Assembly (NCBI GenBank): GCA_963663135.2
Contig: CAXXRM010000005.1
Location: 1,736,001 to 1,800,000, forward strand
Length of the DNA stretch: 64,000 bases
From: Io17-Chloro-G2 sp963663135
GTDB lineage: Bacteria > Chloroflexota > Dehalococcoidia > Lucifugimonadales > UBA3495
Direction of reading: 5' to 3'
The first letter of the stretch is position 1. Each line of letters begins with the position of its first letter. Below are positions 25,600 to 34,919 of this stretch, in pieces. The position numbers and the translations under genes were made by a program. The notes under the pieces were generated by a model that saw only the letters and a program-made list of their open reading frames with translations, was not told the DNA's origin and searched no databases.

Positions 25600-27015
25600 C
25601 TAGGCATGAAGAAATTCCTTGGTTGCCACTATCATTTTGAGTATGTCGCCGACGCGCTGGGGGAAATCTCCGGCCTCGGTGCGCAGCTCGCCGCCGTTTT
25701 CCGCCTGCGCGGCGAACAATCGGCGGGTCTCGTCCGGCAGTTCGTAGTGGCCCAGGAACCGCAAGCAATCGTCAACCAGTTCTTCCCCGGAGACCACCGG
25801 CCCCCGCGAGGCAATCCTGGCGACTATGTCCTTGACGCCGGGGTAGTTCACGTCGCCCACGTAACCGGCCGTGAAATTGATGCGGTGCACCAATGTGCCG
25901 CCGTCGATCCACTCCTTGCCGGTATGCCACCCTTCAACCGAGGGCGGGTTAAACAACTCCTGCCCCATGTACTTCATTTCGTCGAAGATGAACTCAAACC
26001 CGGGCTTGGGAGAGTTCCAGTCCCCGACGAGGCGCATGGTGCCCATCACGGTTTCCACCGGGCTCTTCACCTTGGCGAAACGGGCGTTCTTGAAGGCGTC
26101 GGAGTGGAACAACAACCTTAACATAGACCGGATGTCGTACCCGGACCGGAAATACTCGTCCTCCAGCATCTTGATGGTTTCCGGGTCACGGGGCGGGGTG
26201 TCCATCCAGGCCGGCACCTGGGCCTCGTCGGCCACAAAGTAGTCGTACAAATGGCGGGAAAGGAACCGGGCCGCGGCGGGCTGCTTGGCGATGATGTTGA
26301 TAATGTCTTCGCCATTGAACCGGCCGGTCTCGCCGAGGAAAGTCTTCTCCCCGTCGTCGTGGTCGTCGGGGTTAAAGAGGAACTTGGCCGCATAGCGGCC
26401 ATAGGGTTGGCCCGGGACGTTGTTGGCGAGGGTCCAACCGGTGAAAGCCCGGGAGCACTCCTTTACGTCCTCCTCGGTGTAGTTGAACTCCCCGTCCATA
26501 CCCACACCCATCGAGAACAACTCCAGCAACTCTCTGCCGTAGTTTTCGTTGATCGCTCCCTTGTGGCTCAAGCAGTTGTCCAGGTAGTAAATCATGGCCG
26601 GGTCCCTGGAAATCTCCAACAAGAGGTCTCTAAAGCTCCCCATCCCCAATTTTCGGAACATCTCCAATTCTTCGTAAGAGGTCGGGTAGCTCTGCACCTT
26701 GCTGTCCGCGGTGCACAGGATACTGTGCCAGAACAGCACCATCTTCTCTTCAAGTTGGCGCTTGGAGTTAATCATCCGCCAGGCGAAATACTCCGGGACT
26801 CCCCTGACAAAATGGTTCCACTCCAGGAAACTGCGCTCAATCAGGTCAAGGTCCAGCCCGTCCGGCTGGCTTTCCGGGTTGAGCAATTCCTCGACCGTTT
26901 GCTCATAACCCTTCTCAGCCAGGGCTTCCAATTCATGGTATTGAGCGCCAAAGCCGGCCCGACGCATCAAGTGGGCCATTAGCGGCGTATCTTTGGCTGT
27001 TTGCTGGTCTACCAT
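25600..27015 (-). CDS. DUF1800 family protein (first set)
   Basis: 471 aa; ATG 27015 (MVDQQTAKDTP) follows AAGGAG at 8 nt and is preferred to the in-frame codon at 27036. Typical DUF1800 features: LMAHLMRRAGFGA at the N terminus, KMVLFWHSILCTADSKVQ, NENYGRELLELFSMGVG, and FNPPSVEGWHTGKEW. The protein is all-helical and of usual length for the family. It is first in the DUF1800-DUF1501-NHL operon; a TTGGCA...TACGAT pair about 55-75 nt upstream may be the promoter. Function unknown. Confidence 0.9.
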   Translation of the reverse strand: MVDQQTAKDTPLMAHLMRRAGFGAQYHELEALAEKGYEQTVEELLNPESQPDGLDLDLIERSFLEWNHFVRGVPEYFAWRMINSKRQLEEKMVLFWHSILCTADSKVQSYPTSYEELEMFRKLGMGSFRDLLLEISRDPAMIYYLDNCLSHKGAINENYGRELLELFSMGVGMDGEFNYTEEDVKECSRAFTGWTLANNVPGQPYGRYAAKFLFNPDDHDDGEKTFLGETGRFNGEDIINIIAKQPAAARFLSRHLYDYFVADEAQVPAWMDTPPRDPETIKMLEDEYFRSGYDIRSMLRLLFHSDAFKNARFAKVKSPVETVMGTMRLVGDWNSPKPGFEFIFDEMKYMGQELFNPPSVEGWHTGKEWIDGGTLVHRINFTAGYVGDVNYPGVKDIVARIASRGPVVSGEELVDDCLRFLGHYELPDETRRLFAAQAENGGELRTEAGDFPQRVGDILKMIVATKEFLHA

Positions 27016-27123
27016 AGACGCTTCTCCTTTTTCCAAAGTAAACCAAGTATTTTCCGGAATCGTAGCACGCGAGCGGGCGCAATGCCAACGCCCTTTGAGG
27101 AATTCAGGGGATTTTCGTTTTCT

Positions 27124-27147
27124 CCCGATATTTTCGTCGCAACGGGA
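27124..27147. repeat. Dispersed repeat element
   Basis: The 24-nt block beginning CCCGATATTTTCGT and ending GCAACGGGA matches 16803-16826 with one difference. Its ends CCCG / CGGG are inverted. Both copies lie close to remnants of the same small HTH gene. Confidence 0.6.
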
Positions 27148-27160
27148 ATCTGGGAACTGC

Positions 27161-27324
27161 TTAAAAGGAACCAGGTTCCTTCAGCCAGCGTTGGAGAGTC
27201 TTGCGGCTGACGTTGGACACGCGGGCGGCCTGGGAGAGGGAGGGGGGACGGCCAGGACCGGCAAGGTTTGTGCCTGGCAGTTGGTCAGTTCGGGACTCCC
27301 AAAAAGTGCGTTATTCTGGGACAT
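27161..27324 (-). pseudogene. Frameshifted small helix-turn-helix gene
   Basis: ATG 27324 opens MSQNNALFGSPELTNCQAQ; after a run of six C (near 27245) a one-base shift gives PSLSQAARVSNVSRKTLQRWLK, a clear helix-turn-helix, then TAA at 27161. The intact protein would have been about 55 aa. It is a relative of the remnant at 16201-16533 and lies beside the same repeat, so the two are traces of one small element. Confidence 0.45.
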
Positions 27325-27391
27325 CTTGGCGCGGATCCTCTGGCGCGCCCCGCTCGACCGGGGGCCACCAACGCCCTCTATCGCTAGACTG

Positions 27392-28564
27392 CTAAAACGT
27401 TCCCTCTGGATCCAACCCCAGGGCCAGGCGACCGAATTGCTGGCCGCCCAGGTCCATGATCAGGCCGTCCCGGTGGGCTACTGCTTGTGCATCGCGGTGG
27501 AAACGTTGCAGGGACACCGAGTCGAAGAGGGCGTGACCTCCGCTGAGGTCGAAGAGCCGGTTGACTGCCTGGAGGCAAAGCTGCGTGACGAACGCCTTGT
27601 CCCGCCGGAATCTCGCCCGCTCCAGCGGCGCGAAGCCCTCCCCTTCTTCGGCTTTCCCGAGAATTTCGCGAATATCCCGGTCCATCAGAGCACGCGCTGC
27701 ATCCAACTCGGCGGAGGCCTGGGAGAGGCGAAGCTGCACCGCCGGAGAGTCGGCGGTCCTGCCGGGCCCCGACGTCCCGACCATTCTTTCGGCAAACTCG
27801 TCGATCATTCCCCTGGTGATTCCCAGCATAGGGGCCACCAGGTCCCATCCCAGCAACACGGGAATCGGCGCCCGGTACCGGGCCTGGCCGTGTATTTCCC
27901 AACCGCTCCAATCACCATCGCCCGCAGTGGTCACGTCCAGGACGCGGTGGTAAGGCACAAATGCGTCTCCAACCACGACATCTTTGCTCCCGCTGCCGCG
28001 TAAGCCGGAGACGAACCAATTATCAATAACCTCGAAGTCGCTGCGCGGCACGAGAACCCAGTTGCGCTCGCCGATGCCGGACACCCCAAGAATCAGCCAG
28101 CTTGCAGAGTCGCAGCCGCTAGAGAACTCCCATCTCCCGGAGAGGCGGTACCCACCCTCAACGGGTGTGCAGGTCGACTTGCCGGGACCCAGCGAACTGG
28201 AGCAGAGCGCGTCCGGGCTTGCACCGAACACTTCCTGTTGCGCCTGCAGTGGCCAATAGCCAACCAGCCAGGCGTGGGCCGCCCAGAGGCAGTAGCACCA
28301 TGCTGTGGAAGCGCAGCCGCGGCCCAACTCGGCGGCGACGTCAAAAATCAGGCCGTAGTCCCCGTCGATGCCGCCGAACCTTTCCGGCACTCCGATGCGG
28401 TAAAGCCCGGAGGACAGCAAGTAACTCACAGTCTCGGCGGGCACTCGCCGCAATTCCTCGGTGCGGGCCGACCGCTCCATGAGTACGGGCACCAGCGCGG
28501 CGGCGCGTCCCAGTAGCTCCGAGGCGGTAAGCGTTGCTGCGTCGAGGTCAGGCCTTGTGGTCAT
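27392..28564 (-). CDS. HsaA-like flavin-dependent monooxygenase (acyl-CoA dehydrogenase fold)
   Basis: 390 aa. The N-terminal helical domain (AETVSYLLSSGLYRIGVPERFGGIDG, GRGCASTAWCY), the middle beta domain (GGYRLSGRWEFSSGCDSASWLILGV) and a C-terminal helical domain of the Acyl-CoA_dh_2 type are present. The catalytic Glu of true acyl-CoA dehydrogenases is not seen. Together this points to group D flavin monooxygenases (HsaA, HpaB-like partners), which hydroxylate aromatic rings with reduced flavin. It lies before the SDR gene on the same strand (about 110 bp). Confidence 0.75.
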   Translation of the reverse strand: MTTRPDLDAATLTASELLGRAAALVPVLMERSARTEELRRVPAETVSYLLSSGLYRIGVPERFGGIDGDYGLIFDVAAELGRGCASTAWCYCLWAAHAWLVGYWPLQAQQEVFGASPDALCSSSLGPGKSTCTPVEGGYRLSGRWEFSSGCDSASWLILGVSGIGERNWVLVPRSDFEVIDNWFVSGLRGSGSKDVVVGDAFVPYHRVLDVTTAGDGDWSGWEIHGQARYRAPIPVLLGWDLVAPMLGITRGMIDEFAERMVGTSGPGRTADSPAVQLRLSQASAELDAARALMDRDIREILGKAEEGEGFAPLERARFRRDKAFVTQLCLQAVNRLFDLSGGHALFDSVSLQRFHRDAQAVAHRDGLIMDLGGQQFGRLALGLDPEGTF

Positions 28565-28675
28565 TGGCCCCCCTGTGGGCTGCTGCGTGCATCGGTTTAA
28601 ACAAAGTCGACGTCCCCGGGATCAAAGCGGCTAACCTCTCCGTCGCAATCAACCAACGTTAGGAGTGTTTCGCGG

Positions 28676-29554
28676 CTACCCCCGGCCGAACCAGTCGGGG
28701 TGGACGGACTGGATGCCAAGTTGGGGCCATGCGGCCGGAGCGCTGCACTTTTCCAGGCGCTCTTCCAAGGGCAACGAGTCGTCCCAGTGGTAGGCGATGA
28801 TGCGGCGTCCGTTCCAGTGGCTAGCCGCGTCCGACGCAATCCAGACTACCGGAGATTGCATTACCTCCGGCTGGATCAGCGATTCGGGGCCAGCCCCTTC
28901 CGGCGGCAGGACCATGTTGGTGGCGGTGGCTCCGCCGGGGGTCAGCACGTTGGCGGTGACCCCGCTTCCCTCCAGGTCCTGGGCCATGATCGATATCAAC
29001 GCCTCGTGTCCCGCCTTGGACGGTCCGTAAGGCGCGCCGCCCTTGCGCCACATGGTGTCCATGCTGGTGGTCACGCCGATAATCCGGCCATAACCCTGCT
29101 CCAGCATGTGCCCGGACACGGCGTGGGACATCAGGAACGGCCCGCTCAGATTGACGTCGATGACGCGCAGCCAGGCGCTGGGGTCGATGTCCCAGAATCC
29201 GGTGTTGCTGCCCGAGGCGCCTTGGGAGGTGAAGCCTCCGGTGCGGGGATTGATTCCGGCGTTGTTCACCAGGATGTGCAGGCCTCCCATTTCTCCGATC
29301 GTCCGGGCTACGGCGCTTTCCACCGATTCCGGGTCGGTGACGTCGGCGATGATAGGCAGAACGGCGTTGTCGCCGCCGAGCTCGCGCAAGTCGTTGGCGG
29401 TCTGATCCAACCAGTCCTGGTTTATGTCCAGCATCGCAACCCGCGCGCCCGCCCGCACCAACCCGGTGGTGATGGAGCGGCCCATGCCGATGGGGCTGGC
29501 GGCGCCGGTTACTATGGCGATTTTGCCTTCCAATACGTTTAACGGGGTTGTCAT
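28676..29554 (-). CDS. Short-chain dehydrogenase/reductase
   Basis: 292 aa; ATG 29554 follows GAGAGGT. Cofactor motif TGAASPIGMGRS (TGxxxGxG type), Asp at the end of strand 2 (MLDIN) favouring NAD, NNAG motif (LVNNAGINPR), then Ser/Tyr/Lys of the active site (TTSMDT...YGPSKAG). The C-terminal 50 residues are longer than the classical core. It probably oxidises or reduces a hydroxy compound in the same route as the neighbouring monooxygenase; substrate unknown. Confidence 0.88.
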   Translation of the reverse strand: MTTPLNVLEGKIAIVTGAASPIGMGRSITTGLVRAGARVAMLDINQDWLDQTANDLRELGGDNAVLPIIADVTDPESVESAVARTIGEMGGLHILVNNAGINPRTGGFTSQGASGSNTGFWDIDPSAWLRVIDVNLSGPFLMSHAVSGHMLEQGYGRIIGVTTSMDTMWRKGGAPYGPSKAGHEALISIMAQDLEGSGVTANVLTPGGATATNMVLPPEGAGPESLIQPEVMQSPVVWIASDAASHWNGRRIIAYHWDDSLPLEERLEKCSAPAAWPQLGIQSVHPDWFGRG

Positions 29555-29640
29555 GGTTTACCTCTCTTTTCTTGGCTTGGGGGGCGTTTTTGCCACGGAG
29601 AACACAGAGAACACGGAGGTTGACAATTTACTGCTTACTG

Positions 29641-29877
29641 CTACCGGGAAGCTCGGAACATCCGGGCGACCGCATTCGCCAGAACGGCAATCAACACACT
29701 CAGCGCCACCATACCGCTTATGGGAACGATTGCACCGAGGCCGCTCCGGCAAAACAGGAGGTCGCCCGGAAGACGGCAATACAGGGGAGGCTCGCCGGCG
29801 AACGTCATTGCAACTCCAAGGGCCAGCACGATCGATCCAACCGCCGGGAGCAGGTATCTCAAGCTCTTAGTCTCCAC
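29641..29877 (-). CDS. DUF2905-like small membrane protein
   Basis: 78 aa from GTG 29877. Two hydrophobic helices flank CRLPGDLLF, which corresponds to the GRLPGD(I/L) signature of DUF2905, and the second helix begins with P-I-S-G as in that family. It is an inner membrane protein of unknown function, common in Chloroflexota and Firmicutes. It lies upstream of the SDR with a repeat between. Confidence 0.55.
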   Translation of the reverse strand: METKSLRYLLPAVGSIVLALGVAMTFAGEPPLYCRLPGDLLFCRSGLGAIVPISGMVALSVLIAVLANAVARMFRASR

Positions 29878-30310
29878 TGCGGGGCCATTCCTTGAGGAGA
29901 CTTTACCGCCGGCGTAGTCGGGGCGCGCCGCCGATGCTCAAAAACGGCTTGACCCGTTGGTCGCTTGTCGGAATCTTAGCACACGCGCCGATGTGCCAAA
30001 GGTCCAGCATCTGCCAGCGTCGTGGCCGCCCGAATTCGTCGGTCGGACCACACGCGGCCCAGGCGCAACTCCATGGTTGCGGAAATCTTCAGGTCGATTT
30101 TAACGGAATACGCGGGATATGGATTTTTAGTTTCCTGCTTTGTTGTATAATTCCCAACAAGGCCGCCGGGGTCCATTGTTTTTAAGGTTGGAGGCCCCTA
30201 GGCTAACCACCTCCTGCTCAAAAACAGTAGAAGCTGGGAGATAGCGGGAGTGACGGTTCCCCGGAATTCGACGGTACGACAGGTAATTTGCAACTGAAGG
30301 AGGGAATCCC
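29878..30310. other. Intergenic region between divergent genes
   Basis: No gene is seen. A perfect -10 hexamer TATAAT at 30146-30151 without a good -35 could serve the BNR-repeat gene at 30311 (long 5' leader). Confidence 0.35.
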
Positions 30311-31282
30311 ATGGCCGTTGACAACACCCTAGTCGTGGGCACCATAGGATACGGAGTCTTTTGGACCAAAAACGAAGGGAAGGACTGGGACCGTTCCAAT
30401 TTCGTCTCCGGCCTGCCCTTCGGCACCCGGGTTTACTACCTGGCATCCCATCCCCATAAACCCGAGGTTATTTTTGCCGGCACCGATTTTGGTTTGGCCC
30501 GAAGTGAGGATGGGGGCAAGCGCTGGCAGATTGGAGAAAACGCCCTGGCCGATTACTCCGTGTGGTCGTTGGCGATTGACCCGGATGAGCCCGAGGTCAT
30601 GTTTGCCGGAACATCCCAGGGCTACCTGTTCCGGTCGATGAACGGGGGCGATAGCTGGGAGCAGCGCCCGGTTGAAGTGGCGGAGGAATGCGTCAACGTG
30701 GGAATACCCAGGACCACCACCATAGCCATTGACCCCGCCGATACCAACAGTATCTGGATGGGCATCGAGGTCGACGGGATGCGCCGCAGCCGCGACCGGG
30801 GTGAAACGTGGTCAAGGGTGGACGTGAGAAACCCCGACGGCCACGACATCAAGATTAGCGCCGGGGAACCCCACACAGTCTTAATCATGACCAACAGCGA
30901 CCTCTACGCCAGCACCGATGACGGGGCCACCTGGAAGGCCACCAGCGCCAGAGAGTCTTTCCCCTACACGTTCTGCCGCAACATGGCGGTCCAGCCGGGG
31001 CATCCTCAAAACGTGTTTTTGAGCCACGGCGACGGCGCGCCCGGCACCACTGGCATGCTTCTCAGGTCCAAGGACAGCGGGGATTCCTGGGAAACCATCA
31101 CCCTGGACCCGGAACCCAACTCCTCCATGTGGACTGTCGCGGTGCACGAGGCCGACCCCAACCTCATGTACGCCAACAGCGTTTTCGGCTATATTTACCG
31201 CAGCGACGACGGCGGGGATTCCTGGAGCAAGATGTCCCGGGAGCTCAGCGAAGTTCGCAGCATGATTTGGATCCCTAACTAA
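30311..31282 (+). CDS. BNR/VPS10-type repeat beta-propeller protein
   Basis: 323 aa; ATG 30311 follows AAGGAGG at about 7 nt. Repeated Asp-box motifs (SEDGGKRW, SMNGGDSWE, SRDRGETW, STDDGATW, SKDSGDSWE, SDDGGDSW) define a sialidase/Vps10-like propeller of about six or seven blades. The catalytic residues of sialidases are not apparent, so it is probably a binding or scaffolding protein. No signal peptide. It is followed 56 bp later by the Rieske oxygenase on the same strand, likely co-transcribed. Confidence 0.85.
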   Translation: MAVDNTLVVGTIGYGVFWTKNEGKDWDRSNFVSGLPFGTRVYYLASHPHKPEVIFAGTDFGLARSEDGGKRWQIGENALADYSVWSLAIDPDEPEVMFAGTSQGYLFRSMNGGDSWEQRPVEVAEECVNVGIPRTTTIAIDPADTNSIWMGIEVDGMRRSRDRGETWSRVDVRNPDGHDIKISAGEPHTVLIMTNSDLYASTDDGATWKATSARESFPYTFCRNMAVQPGHPQNVFLSHGDGAPGTTGMLLRSKDSGDSWETITLDPEPNSSMWTVAVHEADPNLMYANSVFGYIYRSDDGGDSWSKMSRELSEVRSMIWIPN

Positions 31283-31338
31283 GCAAATCCGGTCAACCAT
31301 AGCTTTCCCCCGCTGGCCGGGAGCAATAGGAGGCTGAT

Positions 31339-32814
31339 ATGGGAATTTTTGCAACCCTGAAGGAAATCCGAGGCGGCTACCCCGGAGGATGGAAGAAGTA
31401 CTCCCACGGCAAGGCCAATCACCGGGCCACTCCGCCCTTTGTTCAACCAACGAACCCCGACGACCGGCGAAGTCTGATACCCTCCGCAGGGCTCAAGGAA
31501 TACTGGTACCCGGCCCTGCCGGCCAGGGACGTGGGCTCGAAACGGCCCGCTTCCTTGAAGCTCGCCGATGAAGAGCTGGTGTTCTTCCGGGACAAGAACG
31601 ATGAGGTCCAAGCCCTGTGGGACTACTGCCCTCACCGGGGAGTCTACCTATCCTGGGGCCAGTGCTTCTTCAAGGGGTTCCTGACCTGTCCCTACCACGG
31701 GGCCACCTTCGACGGCGACGGCGAGTGCGCCGAGTTTCTGACGGAGGGACCTGACTCCAAGATGGTGGGCGCTTTCCGGGCCAAGAAGTACCCCACCATC
31801 ACCTTGAAGGGGATGGTGTTCGTCTGGATGGGGGAGGGCGAGCCGGTCGACCCCAAAGAGGACATCCCCCAGGAGATGTTCGAAGGGAAGGAGACCGCCG
31901 TTTTCGAAAGCATCCGCTACTGGGACTGCAACTGGATGGTGGCGCTGGAGAACACCCACGACTCCCATAACGCCTTCTTCGTGCACCGTAACGCCATCCG
32001 GGTGATGTTCTCGGCACGGGGCGACATGGGCGGACGCCCCCGCACTCCTTTGGGCTACCGCTCCCGTCTGATCAACAACAAGATGGCCATGACCGAGTTT
32101 GACAACGGCGCCGTGGGGAACTACTACGCCGAGAAAAACGGCGGCAAAATGCCCTACAAGATGTACCATCCCCGGGTGGGCGCCAACTGGCCCTTGTCCA
32201 GTTGGCGTTTGTCCTGGGTCTGGTTCTTCCGGCTGCTGGACCGCTCCCGCAAGTCTCCCACAAGGACGACCCCCAGCCCGCGGCAGATGCAGCACGACGA
32301 TAAGATGTCCGACGATTGGCAGTTCGGCGGCATGAGGTTGCCGGGGATGCAGCGGCTCAGCACCTTTACCCGCTGGTGCGTTCCGGTGGACAAGGACATG
32401 ACCCGGGTGGTTTACATCACCTTCGGCCGGGCCAAGACCCGTCTCGGCAGGCTTTGGGTGGGGATGAAGTTCAAGGGGTACCAGCAGTTCCTGAGCCACT
32501 TCAACTTCTCGGACCAGGACTACAACGCCATGCGGTCCACCCGCTGGCAGTACCCCGAATACCTGTCGGCTACCGACTCGCACCTGGTGGCGGAGCGGCG
32601 GCTGGTGGCGGACCACGCTCGCGGGCTGAAGCACACCATCGAGGTCAATGACCTTACCACTGCGGAGAGGCAGGTGATCGAGGGCCACGAGCGCCAAGGG
32701 GTGAAGCGAGAGGATGACTACGGTATCGTCGCGGCCAATGCGGCCAATGCGGCCAACCGCGCCGAAACCGAGCAAGTCCCGGAATCGGTACCCACCGGTG
32801 ACGGCGACGATTAG
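31339..32814 (+). CDS. Rieske non-heme iron oxygenase, large subunit
   Basis: 491 aa; ATG 31339 follows GGAGG. The Rieske [2Fe-2S] ligands are Cys97-x-His99 (CPHRG) and Cys117-xx-His120 (CPYHG). The catalytic iron site is probably in ENTHDSHNAFFVH (residues 204-216; His210 and His216); its spacing differs by one from the classic D-x-x-H-x4-H. Such enzymes hydroxylate or demethylate aromatic compounds with electrons from a reductase, which is not encoded nearby. The C-terminal 40 residues are an Ala/Asn-rich tail. An intrinsic terminator follows. Confidence 0.88.
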   Translation: MGIFATLKEIRGGYPGGWKKYSHGKANHRATPPFVQPTNPDDRRSLIPSAGLKEYWYPALPARDVGSKRPASLKLADEELVFFRDKNDEVQALWDYCPHRGVYLSWGQCFFKGFLTCPYHGATFDGDGECAEFLTEGPDSKMVGAFRAKKYPTITLKGMVFVWMGEGEPVDPKEDIPQEMFEGKETAVFESIRYWDCNWMVALENTHDSHNAFFVHRNAIRVMFSARGDMGGRPRTPLGYRSRLINNKMAMTEFDNGAVGNYYAEKNGGKMPYKMYHPRVGANWPLSSWRLSWVWFFRLLDRSRKSPTRTTPSPRQMQHDDKMSDDWQFGGMRLPGMQRLSTFTRWCVPVDKDMTRVVYITFGRAKTRLGRLWVGMKFKGYQQFLSHFNFSDQDYNAMRSTRWQYPEYLSATDSHLVAERRLVADHARGLKHTIEVNDLTTAERQVIEGHERQGVKREDDYGIVAANAANAANRAETEQVPESVPTGDGDD

Positions 32815-32883
32815 CCAGCCTGGTCTCAACCCCGACCGCTAGGTGGGGAGAGGACCGCACCCCTGAGGGGTATTAGGTTAAAC

Positions 32884-32923
32884 AAAACGCCTGGGAGGAA
32901 GCTTAATCCTCCCAGGCGTTTTT
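32884..32923 (+). terminator. Intrinsic terminator after the Rieske gene
   Basis: 16-bp stem (AAAACGCCTGGGAGGA and complement), 7-nt loop, then TTTTT. Confidence 0.9.
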
Positions 32924-33074
32924 ATCGTTGGACTTAATCGGGCCAGAGCCGACTGAAGAGTTACCGGGGGCAACCGGCCCCCGGCGACGGCGGAACCCGA
33001 ACCTAATTTAACGCAACTCCCAGGCCATCTCCGCTCCAGACGGCCGCGCCTGAGTTTGGCACTAACTGGCGAAA

Positions 33075-33103
33075 TTGCCGCGTTAGCCGGACCAACTTAT
33101 AAT
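33075..33103 (+). promoter_or_regulatory. Promoter of the DUF262-HEPN pair
   Basis: TTGCCG, 17-nt spacer, TATAAT (perfect -10), 70 nt before the start at 33173. Confidence 0.6.
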
Positions 33104-33172
33104 GCAAATCACCTCACTCCAAGTAATCATCTCCTGGAAAAACATACAAAACACAACCCATCAGGGGAAGCT

Positions 33173-34273
33173 ATGGCAACGCCAACTATCCAGTCAGACA
33201 TCGAAGCAATTGAGCAACTTACCTTCAATGAAAGTGATAGCGTCGAGTTCCCGCCTTCGGACATGATTGCGTACAACGAGCTAAGGTCCTGCGCTGATCT
33301 GTTCCGCATGTTCCGGGAAGGCATTCTAGAAATTCGGCCGCACTTCCAGAGGGAGGTTGTGTGGCAGGGCCCCGCTCAGACTCGGTTTATCGATTCCCTG
33401 GTGAAGCAACTTCCTATTCCGAGCATGTGCTTCAGCCTGGACTATAAAACGCAAAAATGGCAGGTTATCGATGGGCTGCAGCGCATGTGGAGCATAGTTA
33501 GATTTCTGAGGGGCGACTCGTGGCGCCTTTCCCGTCTCGATGACGTAGACCCCTCGATTTCTGGGCAATTCGTTCCAGACTTCAAGGATGCCAAGCCATC
33601 ACTCCGCAAGTATTACGATTTGATCGCAAACCTCACTTTGCCTGTTACGGTGCTTCGATGCGACTATTCCAAGCGCAGCCACATGGAGTACTTATTTACC
33701 ATTTTCCATCGTCTCAATTCCGGCGCTGCCAGGTTGAACAACCAGGAAATACGCAACTGCATCTTTTCGGGTTCGTTTAATAACTTCTTGAAGGAAGTTG
33801 ACGGCGACCAAGTCTGGCTCAGGATAAACGGACGATCCTCAAGAGAGGGAGACCGGTACCGCGGACAGGAGCTCCTCCTACGTTTCTTTGCCTTCCACGA
33901 CAACTATCGCCAGTACAAAGGCGGCTTGGCGGCTTTCCTTAACGATTACATGAGGGAACATCGTGAACCGGGAGAAGAGTTCTTAACCGACAAGAAGGAC
34001 ATTTTCGGTCGGACCATTCAACTGGTTGACAATGCGGTGTTTGAAGGGCACACCGAAGAACGCAGAAGCATCTCCGTGATGGAGGCAACGCTGGTTGGCA
34101 TAGGCCTCAACTTGGACCATCTGGAAGCATCTCCCAAGGAGAGAATTCGGGAAATGTACGACGAGCTTCTAAAATCAGAGGAATTTTCTGATGCGAAATT
34201 GAGGGAAGGCCTATCCGGCGCCCCAAGGGTCCTGGGCCGTATGACTACCGCGGAGGAAACTTTCTCCGGCTAG
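33173..34273 (+). CDS. DUF262 (ParB/Srx-fold, GmrSD-like) protein
   Basis: 366 aa; ATG 33173 (MATPTIQSD) preferred, since the promoter's -10 lies after the longer frame's start. The DUF262 signature is present: FQREVVWQGPAQTRFIDSLVKQLPIPSM followed by VIDGLQR (residues 98-104), the DGxQR nucleotide-binding/nuclease motif shared with GmrS and ParB-like proteins. The C-terminal DUF1524/HNH half of full GmrSD enzymes is not visible. The next gene, a HEPN protein, starts 4 bp after its stop. Such pairs are typical of defence or toxin modules. Confidence 0.8.
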   Translation: MATPTIQSDIEAIEQLTFNESDSVEFPPSDMIAYNELRSCADLFRMFREGILEIRPHFQREVVWQGPAQTRFIDSLVKQLPIPSMCFSLDYKTQKWQVIDGLQRMWSIVRFLRGDSWRLSRLDDVDPSISGQFVPDFKDAKPSLRKYYDLIANLTLPVTVLRCDYSKRSHMEYLFTIFHRLNSGAARLNNQEIRNCIFSGSFNNFLKEVDGDQVWLRINGRSSREGDRYRGQELLLRFFAFHDNYRQYKGGLAAFLNDYMREHREPGEEFLTDKKDIFGRTIQLVDNAVFEGHTEERRSISVMEATLVGIGLNLDHLEASPKERIREMYDELLKSEEFSDAKLREGLSGAPRVLGRMTTAEETFSG

Positions 34274-34277
34274 TGCG

Positions 34278-34784
34278 ATGGTTAACAACACCACCATTGT
34301 CAGGATTCTACGTCAACTGGATTCCAGATATAACAAGAGGTCCCGGAATCCGCGGGATCCTTTGTATTTTTCCAAGTTGGCCCTCATTGAATTGTGCGGT
34401 TGGATAGAGGTCACGATGGACGGCGTCATATTGGACTGCGCCAAGAAGCATCTTAGCGATACTGGAAATCTCAAATACGTCGGGGAACAGATAATCCGGA
34501 GGACTAATAGCTTCACTTATGAGGACCACTTCCGAACGATGCTCATGAGGGTCGTTGGCCTGGTCAAAGTTGAAAAGCTTGAAGAATTACTCGACCAACA
34601 AAAGTGGGAGACCATGAAATCAAGCCTGAAATGGCTGAAAGAAAAGCGTGACCAGCAAGCCCACACCTACATTACCGACGTTACAACAACAATAGACGCA
34701 CCCTCTGTAATCGGCAGTCACTTCGAGACCGTGTATAAAGGTCTGAAAGACGTAGAGATGTGCGTTCGGCGTCTGGACATTTGA
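34278..34784 (+). CDS. HEPN-domain protein, probable RNase partner of DUF262
   Basis: 168 aa. All-helical; the HEPN RNase motif Rx4-6H is present as R124-DQQA-H129 in the last third, preceded by the conserved helix with Glu/Trp (LIELCGWIEVTMDGVIL). It resembles the MAE_28990/MAE_18760-type HEPN proteins, which I recall as frequent neighbours of DUF262 genes. Overlapping expression with DUF262 (4-bp gap) suggests a two-component system in which HEPN cleaves RNA when triggered. It has its own terminator and differs in style from the catabolic genes around it. Confidence 0.65.
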   Translation: MVNNTTIVRILRQLDSRYNKRSRNPRDPLYFSKLALIELCGWIEVTMDGVILDCAKKHLSDTGNLKYVGEQIIRRTNSFTYEDHFRTMLMRVVGLVKVEKLEELLDQQKWETMKSSLKWLKEKRDQQAHTYITDVTTTIDAPSVIGSHFETVYKGLKDVEMCVRRLDI

Positions 34785-34822
34785 GGCGCCTTCCCATGAG
34801 GTCTGTCCTGAGCCAATCACCA

Positions 34823-34866
34823 AGGTCCGGGCAAGAGTCTGAAGTTCTTGCCCGGACCTCTCTTTT
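34823..34866 (+). terminator. Intrinsic terminator after the HEPN gene
   Basis: 14-bp stem (AGGTCCGGGCAAGA and complement), 9-nt loop, then CTCTCTTTT. Confidence 0.8.
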
Positions 34867-34919
34867 CTGGGAACCATGTCGCCCATCAAAACCCGGTCGG
34901 CGACTTGCCCCGCCCGGAC

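Noticed and set aside
31648..32829. 393-codon open frame antisense to the Rieske gene
   Set aside because: It lies wholly opposite a gene with clear Rieske motifs; its His/Val/Gly-rich composition is that of a high-GC shadow frame.
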